Shown: piece by piece, positions 48,698 to 56,814 of the stretch | Position numbering within the stretch: the stretch's first letter is position 1 | Layout: each line of letters starts with the position of its first letter | Assembly: GCA_009380095.1 (NCBI GenBank) | Contig: WHSL01000008.1 | Span: forward strand, 1-57,039 | Direction of reading: 5' to 3' | Source: Streptosporangiales bacterium | GTDB lineage: Bacteria; Actinomycetota; Actinomycetes; Streptosporangiales; Streptosporangiaceae | Length of the DNA stretch: 57,039 nucleotides | Translations under genes and position numbers: made by a program | The notes under the pieces: generated by a model | The model's input: the letters and a program-made list of their open reading frames with translations, nothing else | Database searches by the model: none | Told to the model about the DNA's origin: nothing

Positions 48698-49888
48698 GTG
48701 GTCCAGGGCACGGGCATGGCGGAGGCGGGCACGTCCCGGCCTCCGCTGCGGCGGCGTACCCAGGGCCGGGTCGCGTTCGGCGTCTGCGCGGGGCTCGCCG
48801 CGCACCTCGGGCTGCATCCCGGGGTCGTACGGCTGGCGTTCGTGGCGCTGTCCATGAGCGGCATCGGCTTCGCCGCGTACATCGTGCTGATCTTCCTGCT
48901 GCCCCGCGCGGAGGAGGAGCCGAGCCGGCCGGACATCGTGCAGCTCGTCGCGTACGGGGCCCTCGGCGCGGCGCTCGGGCTCGTCTACATGCTGTCCGGC
49001 ACGGACCCCGACCCGCTGCTGTGGCCGCTCATCTTCGGCGCGCTGGGCGGGGCGATCCTCTGGCAGCAGGCCGCGCCGGACCGCCGCGAGCGCTGGCTGG
49101 CCACCACCACCTTCCGGGTCCGGCAGACCTGGGTGCGCAGCATCGTCGGCGTGGTGCTGGTGCTCGTGGGGATCACCGGCTTCCTCGCCGCCCGCAACCA
49201 GCTGAGCGAGGCCCGGCAGGGGCTGGTGTCCACGCTGGCCGTGGTCATCGGCATCACGGTGATCGCCACCCCGTGGATCATCGGCCTGATGCGGGACCGC
49301 GACCGGGAGCGGCGGGAGCGGATCCGTACCCAGGAGCGGGCGGAGTTCGCCGCGCACATCCACGACTCGGTGCTGCACACGCTCACGCTGATCCAGCGCA
49401 GCTCGGACGACCCGCGCGAGGTGCAGCGGCTGGCCCGGGTGCAGGAGCGGGCGCTGCGCACCTGGCTGTATCGTCCGCAGGACGACTCCGGGGCCTCGGT
49501 GTCGGCGGCGGCCGAGCGGGTCGCCGCGGAGGTGGAGGAGCACCACGGCGTGCCGATCGACCTGGTCACGGTGGGCGACTGCGCGGTGGACGAGCGGGTG
49601 GCCGCCGCCCTGCAGGCGGCGCGGGAGGCGATGGTCAACGCCGCCAAGTACTCCGGGGCGGACACGGTCTCGGTCTACGTGGAGGCGGATCCGGAGGAGT
49701 TGACGATCTTCGTACGGGACCGTGGCCGCGGCTTCGACCGCTCCGCCGTGCCGGAGGATCGGATGGGGGTCAAGGAGTCGATCATCGGGCGGATGGAGCG
49801 CCACGGGGGCACGGCCACCGTACGCAGCGCCCCCGGCGAGGGCACCGAGGTGCAGGTGCGGATCAAGCGGGAGAAGACGGATGAGTGA
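48698..49888 (+). CDS. PspC-domain sensor histidine kinase
   Basis: 396 residues. A PspC domain (about 15-75) has RVAFGVCAGLAAHLGLHPGVVRL in pieces, then about four membrane helices (to residue 205). A DHp helix with HIHDSVLHTLTLIQ near 230, where the phospho-accepting His is predicted, follows. The HATPase_c domain has an N box EAMVNAAKYSGA near 315, DRGRGFD near 345 and GEGTEVQVRI near 385. It belongs to the HisKA_3 (LiaS/DesK) group. GTG 48698 follows GAGAGGAG; an ATG at 48716 is possible. Overlaps the response-regulator start by 8 bases. Confidence 0.88.
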   Translation: MVQGTGMAEAGTSRPPLRRRTQGRVAFGVCAGLAAHLGLHPGVVRLAFVALSMSGIGFAAYIVLIFLLPRAEEEPSRPDIVQLVAYGALGAALGLVYMLSGTDPDPLLWPLIFGALGGAILWQQAAPDRRERWLATTTFRVRQTWVRSIVGVVLVLVGITGFLAARNQLSEARQGLVSTLAVVIGITVIATPWIIGLMRDRDRERRERIRTQERAEFAAHIHDSVLHTLTLIQRSSDDPREVQRLARVQERALRTWLYRPQDDSGASVSAAAERVAAEVEEHHGVPIDLVTVGDCAVDERVAAALQAAREAMVNAAKYSGADTVSVYVEADPEELTIFVRDRGRGFDRSAVPEDRMGVKESIIGRMERHGGTATVRSAPGEGTEVQVRIKREKTDE

Positions 49889-50522
49889 TTCGGTACGGGT
49901 CGTGATCGTGGACGACCACCGGCTGTTCCGCAGCGGCGTACGGGCCGAGCTGGGCGAGTCCGTCGAGGTCGTGGGGGAGGCCGGGGACGTCGACGAGGCC
50001 GTCACCGTGATCACCGCCCGGCGGCCCGAGGTGGTGCTGCTCGACGTGCACCTGCCCGGGGGCGGCGGCATCGAGGTGCTGCGCCGGGTGCTGCCGCGCC
50101 AGTCGGAGGTACGGTTCCTCGCGCTGTCGGTGTCGGACGCCGCGGAGGACGTGATCGGCGTGGTCCGCGGCGGCGCCCGTGGGTACGTCACCAAGACCAT
50201 CTCCGGCGACGAGCTGACCACGGCGATCTCCCGGGTACGGGACGGCGACGCGGTCTTCTCACCCCGGCTGGCCGGCTTCGTGCTGGACGCCTTCGCGGCC
50301 ACCGACGCGCCGTCCATCGACCCCGAGCTGGACCAGCTCACCCAGCGCGAACGCGAGGTGCTGCGACTGATCGCGCGCGGCTACGCGTACAAGGAGATCG
50401 CCAAGGAGCTGTTCATCTCCGTCAAGACCGTGGAGACCCACGTCAGCAGCGTGCTCCGCAAACTCCAACTCTCCAACCGCCACGAGCTCTCCCGCTGGGC
50501 CGCCGCCCGCCGCCTCGTCTGA
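49881..50522 (+). CDS. LuxR-family response regulator
   Basis: 213 residues. The receiver domain (1-120) has VIVDDHRLFRSG with the acid pocket near 10-11, the phospho-acceptor Asp in VLLDVHLPG near 56, and the conserved Lys in VTKTISGDEL near 105. The LuxR HTH domain (about 150-210) has LTQREREVLRLIARGYAYKEIA in pieces and KTVETHVSSVLRKL. It pairs with the PspC kinase gene that overlaps it. Likely targets are the adjacent PspC genes, by analogy with Lia-type systems. Confidence 0.93.
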   Translation: MSDSVRVVIVDDHRLFRSGVRAELGESVEVVGEAGDVDEAVTVITARRPEVVLLDVHLPGGGGIEVLRRVLPRQSEVRFLALSVSDAAEDVIGVVRGGARGYVTKTISGDELTTAISRVRDGDAVFSPRLAGFVLDAFAATDAPSIDPELDQLTQREREVLRLIARGYAYKEIAKELFISVKTVETHVSSVLRKLQLSNRHELSRWAAARRLV

Positions 50523-50540
50523 CCTCGGCCGCGCCGCGGG

Positions 50541-51473
50541 TCAGCCGGCGATGGAGGTGCGGAGGCGGTCGAGGAATTCGGGTACGGCGGCTTCGAGGAC
50601 GACCTTGACGGGGGGCCTGTCGTCGGGGTCGCCGGGTTTGCCGGGGCGGAGATCGGCCACGGTGGAGCCGCGGGTGTGCTCGCCGCGCAGCTCGACGCGG
50701 ACCGGGGTCTCGCGGCAGGTCGCCAGGGCGGGGTCGAGCAGGACGGCCGCAGCCAGCGGGTCGTGCATGGCGCAGGCGCGGAAGCCGAGCCACGACTCGT
50801 AGTAGTCCACGTAGAACCCGAGGATGCGGGTGGTGAAGCGGGCCTGCGGGCGCTCGCTCGCCGCCACCGCGTCGAGCCAGTCGGCCCGGGCCATGGCGCG
50901 CATGGTGACGTCCAGCCCGATGAGCGTGAGGTCGTACCCGGCGCCGAGCACCAGGTCGGCCGCCTCCGGGTCGTGCCAGATGTTGGCCTCGGCGTGCGGC
51001 GTGATGTTGCCCGGGACCTCGACCGCGCCGCCCATCACCACGACCGAGCGGAGCAACCGGGGAAGCTCCGGCTCCAGCAGCGTGGCCACCGCGACGTTGG
51101 TGAGCGGGCCGATCGCCAGCAGGTCGTACGCCCCCGGCGCGGCGCGCGCCAGCCGTACGAGCTGCTCCGCGGCCGACTCCCCGGTGGGCCCGCCGGCCGG
51201 CTCCTGGACGCCCACGTCGCCGAGCCCGTCGTCGCCGTGCACGTTCGCGGCCACGTGCAGCGGCTGGGCCAGCGGGACCCGCGCGCCGGCCGCGACCGGC
51301 ACGTCGTCCAGCCCGCACATCTCGAACAGCCGGAGCGTGTTCACCGCGGCCTGCTCCGCGGTGGTGTTGCCGTGCACGGTCCCGGCGGCCACGACCTCGG
51401 CGTGCTGCTGCGCCAGGTAGAAGATCGCCAGCGCGTCGTCGACGCCGGGGTCGCAGTCGAGGATGATCCGCAT
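50541..51473 (-). CDS. inosine-uridine preferring nucleoside hydrolase
   Basis: 310 residues. It hydrolyses ribonucleosides to base and ribose. The Ca-binding DCDPGVDDALAIFYL in the first 20 residues is diagnostic. GPLTNVAVATLL near 122, VVVMGGAVEVPGNITP near 145, and the C-terminal acidic site in MHDPLAAAVLLD near 236 follow. AGGAGG lies 9 bases before the ATG and overlaps the stop of the PIG-L gene upstream, so the two form an operon. Exact nucleoside preference is unknown. Confidence 0.9.
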   Translation of the reverse strand: MRIILDCDPGVDDALAIFYLAQQHAEVVAAGTVHGNTTAEQAAVNTLRLFEMCGLDDVPVAAGARVPLAQPLHVAANVHGDDGLGDVGVQEPAGGPTGESAAEQLVRLARAAPGAYDLLAIGPLTNVAVATLLEPELPRLLRSVVVMGGAVEVPGNITPHAEANIWHDPEAADLVLGAGYDLTLIGLDVTMRAMARADWLDAVAASERPQARFTTRILGFYVDYYESWLGFRACAMHDPLAAAVLLDPALATCRETPVRVELRGEHTRGSTVADLRPGKPGDPDDRPPVKVVLEAAVPEFLDRLRTSIAG

Positions 51474-51486
51474 GCGGGGGTGCCTC

Positions 51487-52203
51487 CTAGCGGGCGTCGA
51501 TCACCTGGAACGGCTCGGCCAGGCGCCCCTCGGGCAGCCCGCCCAGCTCGGCCGCGTGGGCCAGCCAGCCGCGGACGAAGTCCTCCAGCTCGCCGAGGTG
51601 CGCGGTCTGGCTGGTGTGCGACCGCAGCGCCGCCACCTTCTGCGGGAACGTGTCGGTGACGTCGGAGTAGTGGTTCGCCCGCTCCCCGCCGGCCAGCCAG
51701 ACCTCGCTGACCGTCCATGCCTCGAGCCCGCCCGCGGCCAGCTCGGGATGCGTGAACGGGTTGCGCGCGTCCGGATACACCGCGTCGAGGGTGGCCGCGC
51801 CGACCGCACGGTGGTCCGGGTGGGACGGCGCCATGCGCTGGTAGTTGCGGTCGGGGTGGTGGGTGACCACGAGCTCGGGGCGGACCTGCCGGATCACCCG
51901 CGCGATGTCCCGCCGGAGCGCCAGGGTCGGCTCGACATACCCGTCCTTGTAGCCGAGGAAGCGGACGTCGGTGACGCCGGCCTGCCCGGCCGCGGCCACC
52001 TGCTCCTGCCGGCGGATGCCCGGAATGTCGGCGCGCGGCACGTCGGGGTCGAAGCCACCGGCGTCGCCGTCGGTGACGATCAGGTACGTCACCTCGACGC
52101 CCGCCTTGACCCAGTGGGCGGCGGACCCCGCGACGGCGAAGTCGACGTCGTCGGGGTGCGCGGTGACGGTGAGCACGCGGGTGAGCTCGGAATCGTTCAG
52201 CAC
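51487..52203 (-). CDS. PIG-L family deacetylase
   Basis: 238 residues, of the LmbE/GlcNAc-PI de-N-acetylase fold. The zinc site is formed by TAHPDDVDFAVAG near residue 13 and HPDHRAVGAATLD near 121. The family includes MshB and Mca of mycothiol metabolism and sugar deacetylases; which activity applies is not evident. GTG 52203 lies 6 bases after TACGAT, so the transcript is probably leaderless. The nucleoside hydrolase gene follows 13 bases after the stop. Confidence 0.85.
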   Translation of the reverse strand: MLNDSELTRVLTVTAHPDDVDFAVAGSAAHWVKAGVEVTYLIVTDGDAGGFDPDVPRADIPGIRRQEQVAAAGQAGVTDVRFLGYKDGYVEPTLALRRDIARVIRQVRPELVVTHHPDRNYQRMAPSHPDHRAVGAATLDAVYPDARNPFTHPELAAGGLEAWTVSEVWLAGGERANHYSDVTDTFPQKVAALRSHTSQTAHLGELEDFVRGWLAHAAELGGLPEGRLAEPFQVIDAR

Positions 52204-52209
52204 GCGGTC

Positions 52210-52215
52210 ATCGTA
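52210..52215 (-). promoter_or_regulatory. -10 element of the PIG-L gene
   Basis: TACGAT on the minus strand ends 6 bases before the GTG at 52203 with no ribosome site between, which predicts a leaderless mRNA for the PIG-L/nucleoside hydrolase unit. Confidence 0.5.
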
Positions 52216-52355
52216 TGCCGGGGGTACGACACACCCCGGCGGTGCCCGTCCGGCCCTGGCAACCGGCGGTGCCACATGTTCTTGTAGAGGGACGGCGCTC
52301 GGAGATGATCGGGGCCGGCACCCCGCGCTCGCCTGGTACTCGCAAGGGGGACGCT

Positions 52356-53345
52356 ATGAAGAAGCTCATCGACGGACCTGACGCCGTCGTGGCCGATGCG
52401 CTGCGCGGCATGGCGGCGGCCCATCCCGGCCTGCGGGTCGACGTGGAACGCCGCATCGTGACCCGGACGGACGCGCCGAGACAGGGCAAGGTCGGGCTGG
52501 TCTCCGGCGGCGGCTCCGGCCACGAGCCGCTGCACATCGGCCTGGTGGGGCTCGGCATGCTGGACGCCGCCTGCCCCGGCGAGGTCTTCACCTCGCCGGT
52601 GCCCGACCAGATCCAGGCCGCGACCGCGGCCGTGGACGGCGGCCAGGGGGTGCTGCACGTGGTGAAGAACTACACCGGTGACGTGCTCAACTTCCAGATG
52701 GCCGCGGAGCTCGCCGGGGACGACGGCGTGGACGTGGCGACCGTACTGGTCAACGACGACGTCGCGGTGGAGGACAGCACGCACACGGCCGGCCGCCGCG
52801 GCACCGGCGCGACGCTGTTCGTGGAGAAGATCGCGGGCGCGCTGGCCGAGGACGGCGCGGCGCTCAAGGAGGTGACCGCGGCCGGCAAGGAGGTCGTGGA
52901 GCGGTCCCGGTCCTTCGGCGTGGCGCTCACCCCGTGCACGGTCCCGGCGGCGGGGCGGCCCGGCTTCGAGCTCGGCGACGACGAGATCGAGCTCGGCGTG
53001 GGCATCCACGGCGAGCCGGGCCGGGAGCGCGGCCCGATGCGCGGCGCCGCGGAGATCGTGGACGTGGCGATGTCCGCGATCAACGACGACATGCCGCTCC
53101 AGGGCGACCTGCTGGTGATGGTGAACGGCATGGGCGGCACGCCGCTCAGCGAGCTGTACGTGGTCTTCGCCGACGTGGAGCGGTGGCTGTCCGGCCGGGC
53201 GCGGATCACCCGGTCGCTGGTCGGCAACTACGTGACGAGTCTGGACATGACGGGCTGCTCGATCACCGTGTGCCTGCTCACCCCGCAGCTGACCCAGCTG
53301 TGGGACGAACCGGTGAACACGCCGGGCCTGCGATGGGGGTGCTGA
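52356..53345 (+). CDS. dhaK: dihydroxyacetone kinase, DhaK subunit
   Basis: 329 residues. It binds dihydroxyacetone covalently through a His, here in GIHGEPGRERG near residue 215. The N-terminal VSGGGSGHEPLH near 52 and VKNYTGDVLNF near 102 are typical. The ATG at 52356 follows AAGGGGG by 5 bases. It is first of a dhaK-dhaL-dhaM run with gaps of 3 and overlaps of 8 bases. Product is dihydroxyacetone phosphate, the same metabolite made by GlpD. Confidence 0.95.
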   Translation: MKKLIDGPDAVVADALRGMAAAHPGLRVDVERRIVTRTDAPRQGKVGLVSGGGSGHEPLHIGLVGLGMLDAACPGEVFTSPVPDQIQAATAAVDGGQGVLHVVKNYTGDVLNFQMAAELAGDDGVDVATVLVNDDVAVEDSTHTAGRRGTGATLFVEKIAGALAEDGAALKEVTAAGKEVVERSRSFGVALTPCTVPAAGRPGFELGDDEIELGVGIHGEPGRERGPMRGAAEIVDVAMSAINDDMPLQGDLLVMVNGMGGTPLSELYVVFADVERWLSGRARITRSLVGNYVTSLDMTGCSITVCLLTPQLTQLWDEPVNTPGLRWGC

Positions 53346-53348
53346 GGG

Positions 53349-53978
53349 GTGGCGGACGAGTTCGACGCCGGGATCGCGCGGGAGTGGGTGCGCGTGATCG
53401 CCGTACGGGTGTCCGAGCAGGCCACGTACCTGGGCGAGCTGGACGGGGCGATCGGGGACGGTGACCACGGGGGCAACCTGGACCGTGGCTTCGCCGCCGC
53501 CGTCGGGAAGCTCGACCGCACCACCGACTCGGCGCGCGAGGTGCTCACCGCCACCGGCGGGGCGCTGATCTCCGCGGTCGGCGGGGCCTCCGGCCCGCTG
53601 TACGGGACGTACTTCCGCAAGCTGGCCCGCGCGCTGCCCGAGCACGGCGGCGCCTCCGCGGCGGAGCTGGGCGCGGCGCTTCAGGTCGGCGTGGACGGCG
53701 TACGGGCCCTCGGCGGCGCGGCCGAGGGCGACAAGACCATGGTCGACGCGCTGGTCCCCGCGGCGGCCGCGTTCGCGGAGACGGCCACCGACGGGCTGCC
53801 CGCGGCCGCCGTCGCCGCCGCGGAGGCCGCGCGCCGTGGCGCCGACGCCACGGTGCCGCTGCGCGCCCGCAAGGGCCGGGCCAGCTATCTCGGTGAGCGC
53901 AGCGAGGGGCACCTCGACCCGGGTGCCGCGTCCAGCGCGCTGGTGCTCGCCGCGCTGGCGGAGGTGGTGGGTGGCTAG
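53349..53978 (+). CDS. dhaL: dihydroxyacetone kinase, DhaL subunit
   Basis: 209 residues. It holds ADP as a bound cofactor that is rephosphorylated by DhaM. The Mg-ADP site LDGAIGDGDHGGNLDRGF is near residue 35, SAVGGASGPLYGTYF near 78, and TVPLRARKGRASYLGERS near 172. Complete eight-helix barrel by length. The GTG start is preceded by GAGGGG only 1-2 bases away, so coupling to dhaK probably drives initiation. Confidence 0.94.
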   Translation: MADEFDAGIAREWVRVIAVRVSEQATYLGELDGAIGDGDHGGNLDRGFAAAVGKLDRTTDSAREVLTATGGALISAVGGASGPLYGTYFRKLARALPEHGGASAAELGAALQVGVDGVRALGGAAEGDKTMVDALVPAAAAFAETATDGLPAAAVAAAEAARRGADATVPLRARKGRASYLGERSEGHLDPGAASSALVLAALAEVVGG

Positions 53979-54372
53979 CCCCGTCGGCATCGTGCTGATC
54001 TCGCACAGCCGCGCGCTCGCGGAGGGGGCGGCCGAGGTGGCCACGGCGATGGGGCTCGGCGAGGTTGCGGTACGGCCGGCGGGCGGGGACGACGACGGCC
54101 GGCTCGGCACCTCGCTGGCGCTGCTGGAGCGGGCGGTGGACGAGGCGCAGACCGGCGCGGGCGTGGTGCTGATCGCCGATGTGGGCAGTTCCGTGCTGCT
54201 CGCCCGTACGTACGTGGCGGACCTGCCGGAGGACGCCCTCGGGCCGGTGCTGCTCGCGGACGCTCCGCTGGTCGAGGGGGCGGTCGCGGCGGCGTCGGCG
54301 TCCGCCACCGGGGCCGATGTGGAGACGGTGGCCGCGGCGGCCGCTGACGCGTACGCGCACCGCAAGCTCTGA
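53971..54372 (+). CDS. dhaM: PTS-dependent dihydroxyacetone phosphotransferase subunit DhaM
   Basis: 133 residues, a single EIIA(Man)-like domain. The phospho-accepting His is in VLISHSRALAEG near residue 11, and the loop IADVGSSVLLA near 68 is typical. HPr- and EI-like domains found in some DhaM proteins are absent, so phosphate must come from the general PTS encoded elsewhere. The GTG lies within the end of dhaL (8-base overlap). The presence of DhaM indicates a PEP-dependent rather than ATP-dependent kinase. Confidence 0.92.
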   Translation: MASPVGIVLISHSRALAEGAAEVATAMGLGEVAVRPAGGDDDGRLGTSLALLERAVDEAQTGAGVVLIADVGSSVLLARTYVADLPEDALGPVLLADAPLVEGAVAAASASATGADVETVAAAAADAYAHRKL

Positions 54373-54390
54373 TAGGGAGTCGCGTCCGGG

Positions 54391-54409
54391 GCCGCCGGTC
54401 GCCGGCGGC
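54391..54409 (+). terminator. hairpin after dhaM
   Basis: GCCGCCGG and CCGGCGGC form a perfect 8-base stem with a 3-base loop, 18 bases after the dhaM stop. It has no T-run. It separates the dha operon from pcrA. Confidence 0.5.
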
Positions 54410-54543
54410 TCGCGGCACGGCGTGGTCGGCTCGGGGGCTCGCCGTGCACGGCGTGGTGGGGGCGGGAGGCTGGGGGTTCGCGCGGCGCCGGGGATCCCGG
54501 GGATCGTGGGGTGGTTCGGCTCCGCGTTGTCGGTGGCTCCCCA

Positions 54544-54549
54544 TACCCT
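54544..54549 (+). promoter_or_regulatory. -10 element of pcrA
   Basis: TACCCT ends 6 bases before the GTG at 54556 and no Shine-Dalgarno sequence fits, so pcrA mRNA is probably leaderless. No LexA-type operator was seen here. Confidence 0.45.
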
Positions 54550-54555
54550 TGAAGG

Positions 54556-56814
54556 GTGCCCACCACCACCCGCGAAAGCTCGCTCCTCGACGGACTGAAC
54601 GACCAGCAGCGTGCCGCCGTGCTGCACGAGGGCTCCCCGCTGCTCATCGTTGCCGGCGCCGGCTCCGGCAAGACGCGCGTGCTCGCCCACCGCATCGCGT
54701 ACCTGCTGGCCGAGCGCCGCGTGCAGCCCGGCGAGGTGCTCGCGATCACCTTCACCAACAAGGCCGCGGCGGAGATGAAGGAGCGGGTGGGCGGCCTGGT
54801 GGGGCCGCGCGCCAAGGTGATGTGGGTGATGACCTTCCACTCCGCCTGCGTGCGCATCCTGCGCAGGGAGGCGAAGCGGATGGGCTATCCGTCGAGCTTC
54901 TCGATCTACGACCAGGCGGACGCGCAGCGGCTGATGGCACTGGTCTGCCGGGAGCTCGACCTCGACCCCAAGCGGTATCCGCCGCGCTCCTTCTCCAACC
55001 AGGTGTCGAACCTGAAGAACGAGCTGATCGACTACGACGAGTTCGAGTCGAAGGCCTCGACGCACCAGGAGAAGACGCTCGCGGAGGCGTACAAGACCTA
55101 TCAGCGGCGGCTGCAGGAGGCCGGCGCGATGGACTTCGACGACCTCATCATGCTCACCGTCAACCTGCTGCAGGCCTTCCCCGAGGCCGCGGAGCACTAC
55201 CGGCGCCGGTTCCGGCACGTCCTGGTGGACGAGTATCAGGACACCAACCACGCGCAGTACGTGCTGATCCGTGAGCTGGTCGGCACAGCCGGGGTGACCA
55301 CGGCCGACGGTGACGTGGTGCGCGAGGGCGGCCCGGTGCCGCCGGCCGAGCTGTGCGTGGTGGGCGACGCCGACCAGTCGATCTACGCGTTCCGCGGCGC
55401 GACGATCCGCAACATCCTGGAGTTCGAGCGCGACTATCCCAACGCGCGCAGCATCCTGCTCGAGCAGAACTACCGGTCCACGCAGAACATCCTGTCCGCC
55501 GCCAACGCGGTGATCGCCCGCAACAGCGAGCGCAAGGCCAAGAACCTCTGGTCAGACCAGGGCGTCGGGCCGATCATCACCGGCTACGTCGCGGACAACG
55601 AGCACGACGAGGCGGCGTTCGTCGCGGCCGAGGTGGACAGGATCTCCGATGAGGGCGAGGCGCAGCCGCGCGACGTCGCGATCTTCTACCGCACCAACGC
55701 GCAGTCCCGTGTCTTCGAGGAGATCTTCATCCGGGTCGGGCTGCCGTACAAGGTCGTCGGCGGCGTGCGGTTCTACGAGCGCAGGGAGGTCCGGGACCTG
55801 CTGGCGTACCTGCGGGTGCTGGCCAACCCCGACGACACGGTCTCGCTGCGCCGCATCCTCAACGTGCCCAAGCGCGGCATCGGCGACCGCGCCGAGGCCT
55901 GCGTGGAGGTGCTCGCCTCGCGCGAGCGGATCACGTTCAACCAGGCGCTGTCCCGGGCCGAGGAGGCGCCGGGCATCGCCACCCGGTCGCTGAAGCAGAT
56001 CACCGAGTTCGTCGCGCTCCTCGACGACCTGCGGGCCGCCTCGGCCCAGATCGGCCCGGCCGACCTCGCCGAGGCGGTGCTGGAGCGCACCGGGTACCTC
56101 GCCGAGCTGGAGGACTCCCGCGACCCGCAGGACGAGAGCCGGGTGGACAACCTGCGCGAGCTCGTCGCGGTCGCCCGGGAGTACGAGGACCGCGCGGCCG
56201 AGGCCGGCACCCGGCCGGACCTGGTGGAGTTCCTCGAGCAGATCTCCCTGGTGGCCGACGCGGACCAGATCCCCGACGAGGGCGAGGGTGTGGTCACGCT
56301 GATGACCCTGCACACCGCCAAGGGGCTGGAGTTCCCGGTCGTGTTCCTCACCGGTCTGGAGGACGGGGTCTTCCCGCACCAGCGGACGATGGGCGACCGC
56401 AAGGAGCTGGAGGAGGAGCGGCGGCTCGCGTACGTCGGCATCACGCGGGCGCAGCAGCGGCTGTATCTGTCCCGTGCGGTGGTGCGGAGTGCGTGGGGGA
56501 CGCCGTCCTACAACCCGCCGTCCCGGTTCCTCGAGGAGGTGCCCGACGAGCTCGTGCACTGGGAGCGGCTCGCCCAGGCCTCCACACCGCCCGCGGGGCA
56601 GCGCTTCTCCTCCCGGCCCGGCGTCCGTACCCCCGGCAACCGCGAGGTCCCGGCGCTCTCGGTCGGCGACAAGGTCACCCACGACTCGTTCGGCATGGGG
56701 ACGGTCATGATCGTCGACGGCGTGGGCGACAAGTCCAAGGCCCGCATCGACTTCGGCGCCGACATCGGCGAAAAGGACTTCCTCCTCAAATTCGCCCCCA
56801 TCGAACGGCTCTAG
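54556..56814 (+). CDS. pcrA: ATP-dependent DNA helicase PcrA/UvrD
   Basis: 752 residues. SF1A 3'-5' helicase acting in repair and replication restart. Motif I GAGSGKT is near residue 38, Ia TFTNKAAAEMKERV near 72, II LVDEYQDTN near 225, III VVGDADQSIYAFRGA near 270, IV EQNYRSTQNIL near 305, V TLHTAKGLEFPVVF near 580, and VI AYVGITRAQQRLYL near 627. The C-terminal Tudor-like PcrA domain (about 690-752) has VGDKVTHDSFGMGTV. An insert of about 20 residues between motifs II and III (near 248-262) is common in actinobacterial PcrA. Confidence 0.96.
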   Translation: MPTTTRESSLLDGLNDQQRAAVLHEGSPLLIVAGAGSGKTRVLAHRIAYLLAERRVQPGEVLAITFTNKAAAEMKERVGGLVGPRAKVMWVMTFHSACVRILRREAKRMGYPSSFSIYDQADAQRLMALVCRELDLDPKRYPPRSFSNQVSNLKNELIDYDEFESKASTHQEKTLAEAYKTYQRRLQEAGAMDFDDLIMLTVNLLQAFPEAAEHYRRRFRHVLVDEYQDTNHAQYVLIRELVGTAGVTTADGDVVREGGPVPPAELCVVGDADQSIYAFRGATIRNILEFERDYPNARSILLEQNYRSTQNILSAANAVIARNSERKAKNLWSDQGVGPIITGYVADNEHDEAAFVAAEVDRISDEGEAQPRDVAIFYRTNAQSRVFEEIFIRVGLPYKVVGGVRFYERREVRDLLAYLRVLANPDDTVSLRRILNVPKRGIGDRAEACVEVLASRERITFNQALSRAEEAPGIATRSLKQITEFVALLDDLRAASAQIGPADLAEAVLERTGYLAELEDSRDPQDESRVDNLRELVAVAREYEDRAAEAGTRPDLVEFLEQISLVADADQIPDEGEGVVTLMTLHTAKGLEFPVVFLTGLEDGVFPHQRTMGDRKELEEERRLAYVGITRAQQRLYLSRAVVRSAWGTPSYNPPSRFLEEVPDELVHWERLAQASTPPAGQRFSSRPGVRTPGNREVPALSVGDKVTHDSFGMGTVMIVDGVGDKSKARIDFGADIGEKDFLLKFAPIERL

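Noticed and set aside
48512-50341. Minus-strand extension upstream of the PspC protein, giving more than 1,000 residues
   Set aside because: The extension is antisense to the PspC kinase and response regulator. The real N-terminus at 48511 begins just before the PspC domain.
52204-54857. An 886-codon minus-strand frame opposite dhaK and dhaL
   Set aside because: The dha genes on the plus strand carry all family motifs and give the coding-type third-position pattern; this frame does not.
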